From: Ovis canadensis
Lineage: Eukaryota > Chordata > Mammalia > Artiodactyla > Bovidae
Assembly: GCF_042477335.2 (NCBI RefSeq)
Contig: NC_091251.1
Location: forward strand, 91,837,501-91,901,500
Length of the DNA stretch: 64,000 bases
Direction: 5' to 3'
Below, piece after piece: positions 12,354 to 22,919 of this stretch (its first letter is position 1; every line of letters begins with the position of its first letter). Both the position numbers and the translations under genes were made by a program. The notes under the pieces were generated by a model. That model was not told the DNA's origin. It saw nothing but the letters and a program-made list of their open reading frames with translations, and ran no database searches.

Positions 12354-13328
12354 GAGTAAGAGGCGTCGCAGCCGCCGCGCTTTGCGCCGGGCGCCGCGCT
12401 CCTCCTCTCGCCCCCGTGGGCCGCCCCGCCCCGCCTCCCCTGCGGCCCCGCCCCACCCACTCTCGCGGGCGGCCGCGCGGCTGCCGCCTCCCGCGCGTGG
12501 ACATGGCGCTCGACCCCGCAGCATCTCAGACACGTCGAAAAAGATGTTTTGATCCCTAAAATAATGAGAGAAAAGGCCCGAGAGAGATGTTCTGAACAAG
12601 TTCAAGATTTCACTAAGTGTTGCAAGGATTCTGGAGTCCTTATGGTAGTAAAATGCCGGAAAGAAAATTCTGCGCTGAAAGACTGTCTGACCTCTTAGTG
12701 GCGCCGAAGGCGAAGAAGGAAGCCCCTGCCCCTCCTAAAGCTGAAGCCAAAGCAAAAGCTTTGAAGGCCAAGAAAGCAGTGTTGAAAGGTGTCCACAGCC
12801 ACAAGAAAAAGAAGATCCGGACGTCACCCACCTTCCGGCGGCCCAAAACGCTGCGGCTCAGGAGGCAGCCCAACTATCCTCGGGAGAGTGCCCCTAGGAG
12901 ACACAAACTTGACCACTATGCTATCATCAAATCCCCCCTCACCACCGAGTCAGCCATGAAGAAAGTGGAAGACAGCAACACACTGGCGTTCACTGTGGGC
13001 GTCAAGGCCAGCAAACACCAAATCAAACAGGCTGTGAACAAGCTCTGTGACACTGACGTGGCCAAGCTATAAAGATCCAGCCTTTTATGAAGAATGCAAA
13101 ATGGAATACCTGAAGGAAAGGGAGGAATTCAGAAGAACTGGAATTCCTACCAAGAAAAGGCTACAGAAGCTTCCCACAAGTATGTAGGCAGATATTCAAG
13201 ATGATGCTCAGGAACGCCAGTGTTCATGGACATCAGTCACCTGAAATAATGGACTCAGGGAAGTGTGTTTCCTTTATCCTTAATTATGGAAATAACTTTA
13301 TCTGAAATAAAGATTTTTTTTTAACCTC

Positions 13329-13353
<25 letters not shown>
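12354..13353 (+). pseudogene. CMC1: CMC1 processed pseudogene, chimeric (carries RPL23A inside)
   Basis: An intronless retrocopy of the mRNA for CMC1, a small twin-CX9C protein of mitochondrial cytochrome-oxidase assembly. A GC-rich 5'UTR-like leader runs to an ATG at 12503. Right after MALDPA a 5-nt deletion shifts frame; beyond it the sequence reads as CMC1 ('IPKIMREKARERCSEQVQD' and '[17 protein letters not shown]') up to 12697. CMC1 resumes at 13067 ('DPAFYEECKMEYLKEREEF', 'KKRLQKLPTSM', stop 13185-13187), then a 3'UTR, an AATAAA at about 13304 and a long A tail. The twin CX9C cysteines are still encoded. Between the two parts lie 369 bases of RPL23A. One 15-bp target duplication flanks the whole object. 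It cannot make CMC1: frameshift, and a TAG created at the left RPL23A junction. Confidence 0.92.
12698..13066 (+). pseudogene. RPL23A: RPL23A fragment (codons 1-123) inside the CMC1 retrocopy
   Basis: 123 uninterrupted codons matching the start of ribosomal protein L23a, for example '[20 protein letters not shown]', '[18 protein letters not shown]' and 'LDHYAIIK'. The start codon position reads GTG. The normal protein has 156 residues; this copy stops after the DVAK segment and its remaining codons, 3'UTR and poly(A) are absent. About 14 of 123 residues differ from the mammalian protein as I know it, although RPL23A is nearly invariant in mammals, so this stretch has decayed as a pseudogene. 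It has no target-site duplication or poly(A) of its own. Its left edge falls after the second base of CMC1 codon 67 and its right edge before the third base, with no CMC1 bases lost. Confidence 0.92.
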
Positions 13354-13360
<7 letters not shown>

Positions 13361-13368
13361 AATAAACC
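13354..13368 (+). repeat. Target-site duplication, right copy
   Basis: Same 15 bases as 12339-12353, directly after the A tail. Confidence 0.93.
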
Positions 13369-13429
13369 ATATTCATTGCCTGTTATTTCCATCTGCCTTT
13401 CTGGAGAAAATAAAACTATTGACTAGAAT

Positions 13430-13648
13430 CTTTAGTGTTATGAACTGAATTGGTCATAACACCCACCCCCACCCCGACCAAATGCATATGTTGAAGTCTT
13501 AATTTCAAATATCTTGGAATGTGACTGAAATTGGAGACAGCATCTTTAAAAGCGTAAGTAGGTTAAAATGAGGTCATTAGAGTCATAATCCTGTATGACT
13601 GGTGTCCTTATAAGAAGAGGGAATTTGAATACATATATACAGAAGGAA
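13430..13648 (+). mobile_element. Old dispersed mammalian repeat (family not assigned)
   Basis: Pattern 'aatgcatatgttgaagtc', 'tggaatgtgactgaaattgg', 'gactggtgtccttataagaag' recurs in many mammalian repeats and also, more weakly, at 39665-40000 in this window. Broken by the SINE that follows. Confidence 0.5.
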
Positions 13649-13652
13649 GAGG

Positions 13653-13865
13653 GCTTCCCTGATGGCTCAGTGGTAAAGAATCTGCTTGCCAATGCAGGAG
13701 ACGTAAGAGATGCGAATTCGATCCCTGGATTAGGAAGATGCCCTGGAGGGCAACCCACTCCAGTGTTCTTGACTGGAGAATTCCATGGACAGAGGAGCCT
13801 GATGGGTTGCAGTCCATGGGATTGCAAAGAGTCAGACACGACTGAGCGACTAACTTTCCCTTTCC
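13653..13865 (+). mobile_element. Bov-tA SINE
   Basis: Sense copy from CTTCCCTGATGGCTCAG to a TTTCCCTTTCCC tail, inserted in the old repeat. Confidence 0.9.
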
Positions 13866-13869
13866 CTTA

Positions 13870-14220
13870 GGCAAGTGGGAGCCATCAGAGGATTCTGGAG
13901 AGCAGGAGAGGCTCTGAGTATATTAGAAAAGAACTTGGTGGACAATGAATCAGAATCGAAACCCACCCAGGAGACTACTGCAAGCACCCTGGGAGGGAAG
14001 GAAAAATCAGCCGTCAGATGATTAGAAGTTGTGGAGAAATGAGATCATTGCCCAAGATGGTTCAGGTTAAGAGATCTGAGGTTTGTGTGGCTGACTGTAC
14101 TGGGTGGAGAGGAATAAGAGACAGAAAGGTTGAAATGACAGTACAGGTGACCCTGGAGTAATGTGGCTGTGAACTGCACTTGCCCACTGATACACGGATA
14201 TTTTTCTGTTGTAAATACTA
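13870..14220. other. Intergenic; old repeat remnants
   Basis: No gene. 14146-14220 ('gtgaccctggagtaatgtgg', 'tgatacacggatattttt') resembles an old dispersed repeat also glimpsed near 59150. Confidence 0.4.
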
Positions 14221-14221
14221 G

Positions 14222-14437
14222 GAGCAGACTCATTGGAAAAGACCTTGATGCTGGGAAAGAGTGAGGGCAGAAGGAGAAGGGAATGATAGAGGATAAGAGA
14301 ATTGGATGGCATCATCGATTCAATGGACGTGAGTTTGAACAAGCTCTGGAAGACGGTAAAGGATAGGGAAGACTGGCACGCTGCAGTCCATGGGGTGGCA
14401 AAGGATTGGATATGACTTAGAGACTAAACAACAACAA
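14222..14437 (+). mobile_element. BovB-derived short element, copy 1 of 2
   Basis: Contains CTCATTGGAAAAGACC, GATGCTGGGAAAGA and the CTGCAGTCCATGGGGT block of the BovB 3' end, ending in CAACAACAAATA. Together with the next feature it forms a head-to-tail pair of related insertions. Confidence 0.8.
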
Positions 14438-14458
14438 ATACTATAGTAAAGAGCACAG

Positions 14459-14734
14459 AAGGACTGATGCTGAAGCTGAATCTTCAACACTTCGACCACC
14501 TGATGCGACGAGCTGGCTCATTGGAAAAGACCCTGATGCTGGGAAAGATTGGAGGCAGAAGAAGGGGACGACAGAGGATGAGATGGTTGGATGGCATCGC
14601 CGATCCAACATGTCAATGGACGTGTGTTGGAGCAAATTCCGGGAGATGGTGAAGGACAGGGAAGCCCGGCGTGCTGCAGTCCACGGGGTCGCGAAGAGTC
14701 GGACACGAATAAGCGACTGAACAACAACAAATAG
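14459..14734 (+). mobile_element. BovB-derived short element, copy 2 of 2
   Basis: Longer 3' segment of the same family, starting GAAGGACTGATGCTGAAGCTG and again ending CAACAACAAATA. Less decayed than copy 1, so probably a later insertion beside it. Confidence 0.85.
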
Positions 14735-15412
14735 AACAGGATCTGAGGTTGGCTGAATTCACAGATGGGGAACCTTGGATATGGAGGGCAGACTGTAAAA
14801 TTATGCTCAGATTTTCCACTTCTGAGCGTGGGCACCTCTAACCTCCATGTTGTTGTAGAGTCAACCTCATATCTCTATGGTAAGGAGGAGAAAAAGAGGA
14901 AGGACAGAGAAATACACAAAGGGAGTACTGGAAAGAGAGTGTGTAGGGAGTCTTGCAGAGGGTTCAGGAGTGAGAGGCTGAGGGTCCCGTACTCAGGGAA
15001 GGGTCATCACACTTGTTCAGGGAAGGGGCCTGTCCTAGGGAATTGCTTCTGGGGTGAAAAAAGAACTGGTTGGCCTCCCACAGGAAGATGTAGGGGAACT
15101 CCAAAGGATCAGAGCACACCCAACCTGGGAAGGCAGAATCTGGAGGGTAGGGTTGCGGGTATCGTGAGGGCGTGGGGGCAGTAATCTGGTTCCTCTTATT
15201 TTTCCTCCCAGCACCTCAAACTGAGGCTGGGAAGGATGATTTGCAGGCAGAAGGATCTGATTTCTTCTCTCTGATAGAACAAAAGCCAATTCTTGGGGAA
15301 GAACTTGAAGTAGTTGATGCCTGGTCCTTGTCTTGGCCTCGGAAGATCAGCCCACAGTTGGGGGGAGTTGGGATGGCTCAGCCTGCTGGCGCCATCTAGT
15401 GTACGACTGGTA
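14735..15412. other. Intergenic, no gene seen
   Basis: Unique-looking DNA without splice-flanked coding segments or recent transposons. Confidence 0.5.
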
Positions 15413-15814
15413 AGAGTTGGACTGCAAAGAAAGCTGAGCACGGAAGAACTGATGCATTTGAACTGTGGTGTTGGAGAAGACTCTTGAGAGTCCTTTGGAC
15501 TGCAAGGAGATCCAACCAGTCCATCCTAAAGGAAATCAGTCCTGAATATTCTTCGGAAGGACTGCTGCTGAAGCTCCAATACTTTGGCCACCTGATGAGA
15601 ACTGACTCATTTGAAAAGACCCTGATGCTGGGAAAGATTGAAGGCGGGAGGAAAAGGGGACGACAGAGGATGAGATGGTTGGATGGCATCACCAACTCGA
15701 TGGACATGAATTTGAGCAAGCTCTGGGAGTTGGTGATGGACAGGGAAGGCTGGTGTGCTGCAGTCCATGAGGTTGCAAATGGTCGAACACGACTGAGCAA
15801 CTGAACTGAACTGA
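15413..15814 (+). mobile_element. BovB LINE, 3' fragment
   Basis: Sense fragment from AGAGTTGGACTGCAAAGAAAG through the RT C-terminal remnants to an ACTGAACTGAACTGA end. Confidence 0.9.
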
Positions 15815-16790
15815 GACACTAGTCCTCTGCCCGTCAGAGGGGAGGCTTAGGCTAGGCCGATGGGATAAACTGGAAAGTTTGAGTCCAGCCTGCAGCAGAG
15901 TTTTGGGCAGCTGTAGCCTCCAGGGGTGATGGAGAGGAAATCTGGCCGAGAGTTCATGGGCACTGAGCCTGGGACTCTGTATTAGTTTCCCGTGCTTCCG
16001 GCATTCCCTCTATCTCCACCAGTAATCAGGTTCAGATCCGCCTGATCCAGCATGACCTCATCTAAACAGGAGGACATCTGCGAATCCCTGTTTCCAAGTA
16101 AGGTCACGTTCACACGTCCTGGGGGTTAGGAGTTGAACCTACCATAGTGGGAAATGCAATTCAACCTTCAACAGACTCGTTTCATCCAACAGCGTGTCTG
16201 CCAAGTGCCAGGCCTGTGCCAGGGCTAGGCTTGCTGAGCTGAAGGTGTGGACACTGCTGGGGCCTTGAGGCTCCTTAAGAGTCTTGTCACTGGTTCACCC
16301 TTGGTGAACCCAGCAGGGCAGGTCCAGAGACTTGGTGTTTCACTGAAGTAGGAAAAGAGGATGGAGGAAGGGCAGGAGAGAGGAAGGAGGGGCTGCAGGA
16401 AGGATGAGGGGAGAGATGACACAGCGGAAAATGGGGAAGGGGCCTCAGGACCACAGGCTAGAGCTTTTGCAGAGCAGGTGACCTTAAGCTGGGACTCGAG
16501 TTTGCCCAGCAGAAAGGAGATGAGCAGAAGAGAGGCCTTCTGGGCTGAGCTAAAAGTCTGAGCAGTGACCTAGAAGCCTGAAGGAGGCTTGTGACATTGA
16601 GGGGTTTAGTGTGGCTGGAAGGGAGGGTGTGTGTGTGGCGGGGGATATTCTGCCTGTGCTGTGCTCTATGGTGAAGGCTAGGTGGGCCATTCTCAGGGTT
16701 TTAAATACTACCTCTAGGTGGACAGACACCTTAGGAGGTTTTAAAGCCTGCACTAGGTGTCAAAATTACCAGGGGTAGAGACTGAAGCAG
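15815..16790. other. Intergenic with an old repeat at ~15978-16160
   Basis: 15978-16160 has the pattern 'gtattagtttcccgtgctt ... tttccaagtaaggtcacgtt' of a common old mammalian repeat. The rest is unassigned. Confidence 0.4.
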
Positions 16791-16982
16791 GGTTTCCCTG
16801 GTAGCTAAGGTGGTAAAGAATCTGCCTGCAATGCAGGAGACCTGGGTCAGGTAGATCCTTGGAGAAGAGAATGGCAACCTACTCCAGTATTCTTGCCTGG
16901 AGAATCCCATGGACAGAGGAGCCTGGTGGGCTACACTCTATGGGGTTGCAAAGAGTCAGACACAACTGAGTGACTAACACAC
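16791..16982 (+). mobile_element. Bov-tA SINE
   Basis: GGTTTCCCTGGTAGCTAAGG head, deletion in the box-B region, tail of AC dinucleotides. Confidence 0.9.
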
Positions 16983-17277
16983 ACACAGAGACTGAAGCAG
17001 GCAGAGACTCATGAAAAAGGGCTTAAGAGGGCGTCCTGGGTAAAAATGAAAATATCCAATCTCAGAATTGCCCGCATTTTCTGAGAGCATCTAGTGCAGA
17101 ATAAAACCACAGTGGCTTGAAACTTGCCCCAGCTACTTAACACATACTTCCAAAACAAGCCCCTCGCAAGCTCCTTCATGGCAGCAAATACGAAGAGATC
17201 CAATCTATGTGACTTCAGGTGTGTGCCCCATAGGCTGTGGTTGTGGGTATCAACGTAGCTGATAAGTGTCATTTAAT

Positions 17278-17520
17278 TTCTAGTTTGCCAACTGTTGTTA
17301 ATAATTAATGAGCATTTGACTTCATGGAATACTTTTTCTACTAGAATAGATAAGACATAACATAGTTTTCTTTAATCCATTAATGTAACTCACTATATTG
17401 AATAGTAATAGAATTGACTGCTATTAAACCATCCTTATATTCTTGCTAAACCCAGCTTGATTAGGATAAAAGCATGTGTGTGATTGTGTGTTTTAAAATA
17501 CACTGCTATTTTTGTTTAAT
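17278..17520 (-). mobile_element. Ancient L1 fragment
   Basis: AT-rich sequence resembling an L1 ORF2 region read backwards. With 18200-18490, 21700-22370 and 24250-25080 it may be one old L1 split by later insertions. Too decayed to translate. Confidence 0.4.
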
Positions 17521-17715
17521 TGGCATCTATTGCCAATTAAAAGCTGCTGATCACCATCTGGCTTTGCAAGAATGAAGCCACTGTCACCTGCCATTGCAGA
17601 CCCTCCACACACCCCAGAAGGAGTTCCGGGCCAGAGATCAGTAATGAGGCCCTCTGTGCTTGGGGAAAAGCTGGCAGAACAAGCCTTCAGATACTCGGAC
17701 ATTTCCAGGAGAAGA

Positions 17716-18195
17716 TGTTATGAGCTCAATTTCTCACATCTTCTCATAGCTAGAAAAGGACTAAAATTCTTAACAGAAGCATCTGCTCCTCGTGACCTGC
17801 AGCAGTCTTCTGCCAAAAATGTGTGCCTGCTTGTATGTATCCCCCTTCACCTTGTGGCTCAGCTGGTAAAGAATCTGCCTGCAATGTGGAAGACCTGGGG
17901 CAGTCCCTGGGTTGGGAAGATCCCGTGGAGAAGGGAAAGACTATCCACTCCAGTATTCTGGCCTGGAGAATTTCATGGAGCGTATAGTCCCTGGGGTCGC
18001 AAAGAGTTGGATATGACTGAGCGAATTTCACTTCCTTCCTTCACTAAAATCATATATATACTATGACTGCCCACCCCTGGCCCCGCCTTCAGAGTGGGTC
18101 CTCAGCCCTTTCTGAGTGGAGGTCTCTCAGGCTGTAATTCTCATTTGGCCCCAAATAAAATTTAACTCACAGCTCTCATGTTCTGCATTTTTTTG
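17716..18195 (+). mobile_element. ERV LTR fragment split by a SINE
   Basis: Starts TGTTATGAGCTCAATTTCTC. After the nested SINE it continues with 'gactgcccacccctggcccc', 'tgagtggaggtctctcaggc' and 'ccccaaataaaatttaactc', a poly(A)-signal-bearing R region like a ruminant LTR I recognise. The right end is not sharply defined and I found no target duplication. Confidence 0.55.
17850..18044 (+). mobile_element. Bov-tA SINE nested in the LTR
   Basis: Sense copy with a decayed head (CACCTTGTGGCTCAGCTGG), interrupting the LTR between its U3-like and R-like parts. Confidence 0.88.
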
Positions 18196-18199
18196 AAAA

Positions 18200-18490
18200 T
18201 TTCTTTTCTTGTCCTTGTTTGCCACAGAGCTATAGTAACCCATGTAACAGTATTTTGTGACTTCCCTCTTTTTAATTTTTGGAAGCTTATTGGTTTATTA
18301 ACAGTCAGATGAAAATGACCTATAAAACCATATGTGCAATTCCCTGAATGATTATTGATTGAATTAGGTTTTCCATTTTATTGAAATAATTTTGGTGATT
18401 TTCTTTCTATAAAGTTATCTATTTCAATGAATGTTTTTCAAATTTGTTGGCATAGAGCATTTTGATTTTTAAAACTTTACTGTCTGTAAT
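18200..18490 (-). mobile_element. Ancient L1 fragment
   Basis: AT-rich, resembles a reverse-oriented old L1 ORF2 segment. Interrupted at its right by a BovB. Confidence 0.4.
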
Positions 18491-18491
18491 C

Positions 18492-19199
18492 AGTTCAGTT
18501 CAGTTCAGTCGCTCAGTCGTGTCCGACTCTTTGCGACCCCATGAATCGCAGCACGCCAGTCTTCCCTGTTCATCACCATCTCCCGGAGTTCACTCAGACT
18601 CACGTCCATCGAGTCAGTGATGCCATCCAGCCATCTCATCCTCGGTCGTCCCCTTCTCCTCCTGCCCCCAATCCCTCCCAGCATCAGAGTCTTGTCCAAT
18701 GAGTCAACTCTTCGCATGAGGTGGCCAAAGTACTGGAGTTTCAGCTTTAGCATCATTCCTTCCAAAGAAATCCCAGGGCTGATCTCCTTCAGAATGGACT
18801 GGTTGGATCTCCTTGTAGTCCAAGGGACTCTCAAGAGTCTTCTCCAACACCACAGTTCAAAAGCATCAATTTTTCGGCACTCAGCCTTCTTCACAGTCCA
18901 ACTCTCACATCCATACATGACCACAGGAAAAACCATAGCCTTGACTAGATGGACCTTTGTTGGCAAAGTAACGTCTCTGCTTTTGAATATGCTATCTAGG
19001 TTGGTCATAACTTTTCTTCCAAGGAGTAAGCGTCTTTTAATTTCATGGCTGCAGTCACCATCTGCAGTGATTTTGGAGCCCCCAAAAATAAAGTCTGACA
19101 CTGTTTCCACTGTTTCCCCATCTATTTCCCATGAAGTGATGGGACCGGATGCCATGATCTTCGTTTTCTGAATGTTGAGCTTTAAGCCAACTTTTTCAC
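18492..19199 (-). mobile_element. BovB LINE, 3' fragment
   Basis: Reverse copy beginning with AGTTCAGTTCAGTTCAGTCG (complement of the ACTGA tail). A largely open stretch on the minus strand reads the RT C-terminal part ('[18 protein letters not shown]', '[15 protein letters not shown]'). TCTGTAATC occurs at 18483-18491 and 19200-19208, a 9-bp target duplication. Confidence 0.93.
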
Positions 19200-19369
19200 T
19201 CTGTAATCATACCCCTTTAATATTTCTCAATTTCTAAAATTGTTTACTTGTTGTGACTTCCACTTTTTCTTGAGCAATCTCACCAGAGTCTTTTTGTTTT
19301 TTTTTTTGAAGAGTTCAAGAGCTGTTTACCAGAGTCTTACCTTTGGCTTCATTTGTTTTAGTTGGGTTT

Positions 19370-19830
19370 ATTAACAGCTACTTTTATACAATAAAATTCA
19401 CACTTTCTCATTTTTAGTTTTGACACTAATATAATCACGTAATCACCACTACAGTGAAAACTGTTCCATCACCCTCTAAGATTTCTTTGTATTCCTGTGT
19501 AACCACCCCTCCCCAACTCTAGCCCCGAGGCAAACACTGATTTGTGTTACGTCTATAAAATTTCTGCTTTACAGAATATCTTATAAATAGAATCATACAT
19601 TATGCAGCCTTCTGAGTCTGGCTTCCTTTACTTAGTATAATGTGTCTGATTTTTCTCCATGGTTTACATGTATCAATGAGTTCTTCCTTTTAATTGTCAA
19701 ATAGCCTCCCATTGTACAGATGTACCAGGGTTTTGTTTGTTTGTTTTGTTTCAACAAAGTTTGGTAATCAGCTTTTTAAAAAAACTCATGTATCATTTTT
19801 TAAAAACTTTTATTTTATACTGAAGCATAG
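19370..19830 (-). mobile_element. Old L1 3' region
   Basis: Pattern 'acaataaaattcacactttc', 'aatagaatcatacattatgc', 'cttagtataatgtgtctg' is that of an L1 3' end on the opposite strand. Confidence 0.5.
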
Positions 19831-19831
19831 T

Positions 19832-20042
19832 TTGTCATGGTGGCTCACACAGGAAAGAATCCTCCTGTAATGCAGGAGACCTGGGTTCGATCTCTGGGTT
19901 GGGAAGATCCCCTGGAGAAGGGAATGGCTACCTAGTCCATTATTCTTGCCTGGAGAATTCCATGGACAGAGGAGCCTGGCAGACCATAGTCCATGGGGTC
20001 ACAAAGAGTCAGACACGACTGAGCGGCTAACACTTTCACTTG
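19832..20042 (+). mobile_element. Bov-tA SINE
   Basis: Sense copy with TGGGTTCGATCTCTGGGTTG and a CACTTTCACTTG tail, separating two L1-like blocks. Confidence 0.9.
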
Positions 20043-20460
20043 TTTCACAGTTGATTGACAATGTTGTGTTAGTTTCAGGGGTACAGCAAAGTGATTCAGT
20101 TATACATACACGTGTATCCTTTTTCAAATTCTTTTCCCATTTCAGTTGTTATAAAATACTGAGCAGAGTTCCCTGTGCTCTGAGCTAGATCCTTGTCGGT
20201 TATCACTTTTAAATAAAGCAGTGTGTACGTGTCAATCCCAAGCTCCCTAACTACCCCTCCCCTCTACCCCTCCCTACTGGTAACCAGAAGTTCTTTCTCT
20301 AAGTCTGAGTCTGTTTCTGTTTTATAAATAAGTTCATCTGGATCACTTCTTTTTAGATCCTGAATATAAGGGATATAATATAATATGTCTCTTTCTCTGA
20401 CTTATTTCTCAGTATGACAATCTCTAGGCTCTGGATGTACCAGGTTTTCCAGTTGTTCAT
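20043..20460 (-). mobile_element. Artiodactyl L1 3' region
   Basis: Reverse L1 sequence with 'gtacagcaaagtgattcagt' and 'ccctgtgctctgagctagat'. The same block recurs at 44360-44560. Confidence 0.6.
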
Positions 20461-20465
20461 ATTTT

Positions 20466-20742
20466 GTTGTTTATTTATTTGGCTGAGCTGGGTTTTTATT
20501 ACTGGACACGGACTTTCTCTAGTTGTGATGAGCAGGGGCTACTCTGTGCTGTGGTGCTTGGGCTTCTCATTGCGGTGGCTTCTCTTGTTGTGGAACACAG
20601 GCTCGAGAGCACATGGGTTTCGGGAGTTGTGGCATGTGGGCTGAGTTGCCCCTGGTATGTGGGATCTTCCTAGACCAGGGACTGAACCTGTGTCTCCTGC
20701 GTTGGCAGGTGGATTCTTTACCTCTAAGCTACTAGGGAAGCC
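20466..20742 (-). mobile_element. CHR-2-type SINE
   Basis: Reverse copy with the 'gcttgggcttctcattgcgg' block, ending TACTAGGGAAGCCC. Confidence 0.8.
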
Positions 20743-20888
20743 CAGAAGCTTCCAATTTAAATGAAGTTCATAAGTTAAAAAAAATATATGATGAGATCGG
20801 GGGCCTGTCAGCCCCTCTCTATTGCGTTTTGTTGTTGTTGCTTTCTATTGTTATTGTATCATTTAAAAATTCCCTTCTTTGGTCTTCA

Positions 20889-21697
20889 GTTTAGTTTAGT
20901 AGTTCAGCCCCTCAGTCATGTCCAACTCTTTGCGATCCCATGGACTGCAGCACACCAGGCCTCTCTGTCCATCACCAGCTCCCGGAGCTTGCTCAAACTC
21001 ATGTCCATCGAGTCAGTGATGCCATCCAACCATCTCATCCTCTGTCATCCCCTTCTCCTCCTGCCCTCAATCTTTTCCAGCATCAGAGTATTTTCCAGTG
21101 AGTCAGTTCTTCGCATCAGGTGGCAAAGTATTGGCGTTTCAGCTTTAGAGCATCAGTCCTTCCAATGAACATTCAGAGTTAATTTCCTATAGGATTGACT
21201 TGTTTGATCTCTTTCCTGTCCAAAGAGCTCTCAAGAATCTTCTCCAACACTACAGTTCAAAAGCATCAATTCTTTGGTGCTCAGCTTGCTTTATGGTCTA
21301 ACTCTCAGATCCGTATATAACTACAGGAAAAACTATAGCTTTGACTATATGGACCTTAGTCGGCAAAGTAATGTCTCTGCTTTTTAATAGGCTATCTAGG
21401 TTGGTCATAGCTTTTCTTCCAAGGAACAAGCGTGTTTTAATTTCACGGCTGCAGTCACCATCTGCAGTGATTTTGGAGCCCAAGAAAATAAAGTCTGACA
21501 CTGTTTCCATTGTTCCCCATCTATTTCCCATGTAGTGATGGGACCGGATGCCATGATCTTCATTTTCTGAATGTTGAGCTTTAAGCTAGTTTTTTCAGTC
21601 TCCACTTTCACTTTCATCAAGAGGCTTTTTAGTTCCTCTTCACTTTCTGCCATAAAGATGGAGTCATCTGCATATCTGAGGTTATTGATATTTCTCT
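20889..21697 (-). mobile_element. BovB LINE, 3' fragment
   Basis: Diverged reverse copy. Minus-strand pieces read '[19 protein letters not shown]' and '[17 protein letters not shown]'. Confidence 0.9.
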
Positions 21698-21699
21698 TT

Positions 21700-22371
21700 G
21701 GTCCTAATTTAGGTTTATTAAGTATTTCTGTTTGGCTCCATTTGTTGAGTAAAATTTATTTATTTTAACTTGATTTTCAGGAAATGCATTTAAGGCTACC
21801 AATTTCCCTCTAAATACTACTATAACTGCATTTTGAAAGATTTGATTAGTAGCATTTCCATTTTTCAATTCTAAATAAGTGTCATTTCCCCTTTAACCAT
21901 GAGTTATTTGAAAATAAAACTTTAAGTTCTCAAATAAGAATTAAAAACACGTTGTTTAACGCATGTAAGAATTAAAGATATTAAAATTAAAAAAACCACG
22001 TTGTTTTAGTTATTGGTTTTAAATGTAATTGTATTGTACTTCTTAGAGACAGTGACTAGTATAACAGATTACTTGAACTATCTTAAGATTTTCTTTGTGA
22101 CTTTATAGCTGGTCAACATTTGTGATGGTTTTTTCATACTTGATATAATGTATGCCTCTGTTTTTTGGTGCAAGGTTCTGTATTCAGGCAAAATACTTAG
22201 GATGGTGCCAGGCCTGTAAGTTCTTAACTGTTAGCTAATAGTACTGTTTTTCATTTTATAATTTTTTCTTCGTGACCTATTGATTTGTGATAGAGGCTGT
22301 TAGGTCTTCCCACTAGGCCTTGTGATTTGTCAATTTCTTTTTATAATTATATTAGTTTTTGCTTTCTGCAT
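21700..22371 (-). mobile_element. Ancient L1 fragment
   Basis: AT-rich DNA resembling reverse-oriented L1 ORF2. No open frame of note. Confidence 0.4.
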
Positions 22372-22571
22372 GGGCTTCCCAAGTGGCCCAGCCTGTAAAG
22401 AATCTGCCTGCAATGCAGGAGACCTGGGTTCGATCCATGGGTTGGGAAGATCCCCTGGAGGAGGGAATGGCTATTCACTCCAATTCTTGCCTGGAGAGTT
22501 CCATGGACAGAGGAGACTGGTGGGCTACAGTCCGTGGAGTCACAAAGAGTCAGACAAAACTGAACAAGTAA
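22372..22571 (+). mobile_element. Bov-tA SINE
   Basis: Sense copy with GGGCTTCCCAAGTGGCCCAG and GGTTCGATCCATGGGTTGGG. Confidence 0.9.
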
Positions 22572-22615
22572 CTCTTTGCTTTCTATAATTTAAGACCGTC
22601 TTGTTTTTTTGAAAA

Positions 22616-22914
22616 TAATTTTGTTTATTTTTGGCTGCGCCAGGTCTTCATTGCTGCAAGGCCTTTTCTCTAATTGCAGTGAGGGGGGGCTACTTTCTGT
22701 TGTCCTGGGCAGGCTTCTCATTGGGGTGGTTTCTCCTGTTGCAGAGCAAGGGCTGTAGGCACTCAGGCTTCCATAGTCACAGCGCGCAAGCTCAGCAGCT
22801 GTGGCTCTCGCTTAGCTGCTCCCGCGCATGTGGGATCTTTCTGGACCAGGGATTGAACCCATGTATCCTGCACTGGCAGGCAGATTCTTTACCGCTGAGC
22901 CACCAGGGAAGCCC
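22616..22914 (-). mobile_element. CHR-2-type SINE
   Basis: Reverse copy with TTTTGGCTGCGCCAGGTC at the left and GAGCCACCAGGGAAGCCC at the right. Confidence 0.8.
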
Positions 22915-22919
22915 AAGGT

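Noticed and set aside
12617-13072. Continuous 151-codon plus-strand frame through the RPL23A segment
   Set aside because: It begins in out-of-frame CMC1 sequence, has GTG at the RPL23A start position, lacks the last 33 RPL23A residues and is part of a retrocopy with a poly(A) tail. Not a functional ribosomal protein gene.
18505-19155. Long minus-strand frame (216 codons) and similar ones at 33541-34146, 34460-34909, 38264-38812, 45375-45878 and 51390-51836
   Set aside because: All are reverse-transcriptase remnants of BovB LINE fragments, 5' truncated and with stops; not host genes. The 184-codon plus-strand frames over them are shadows.
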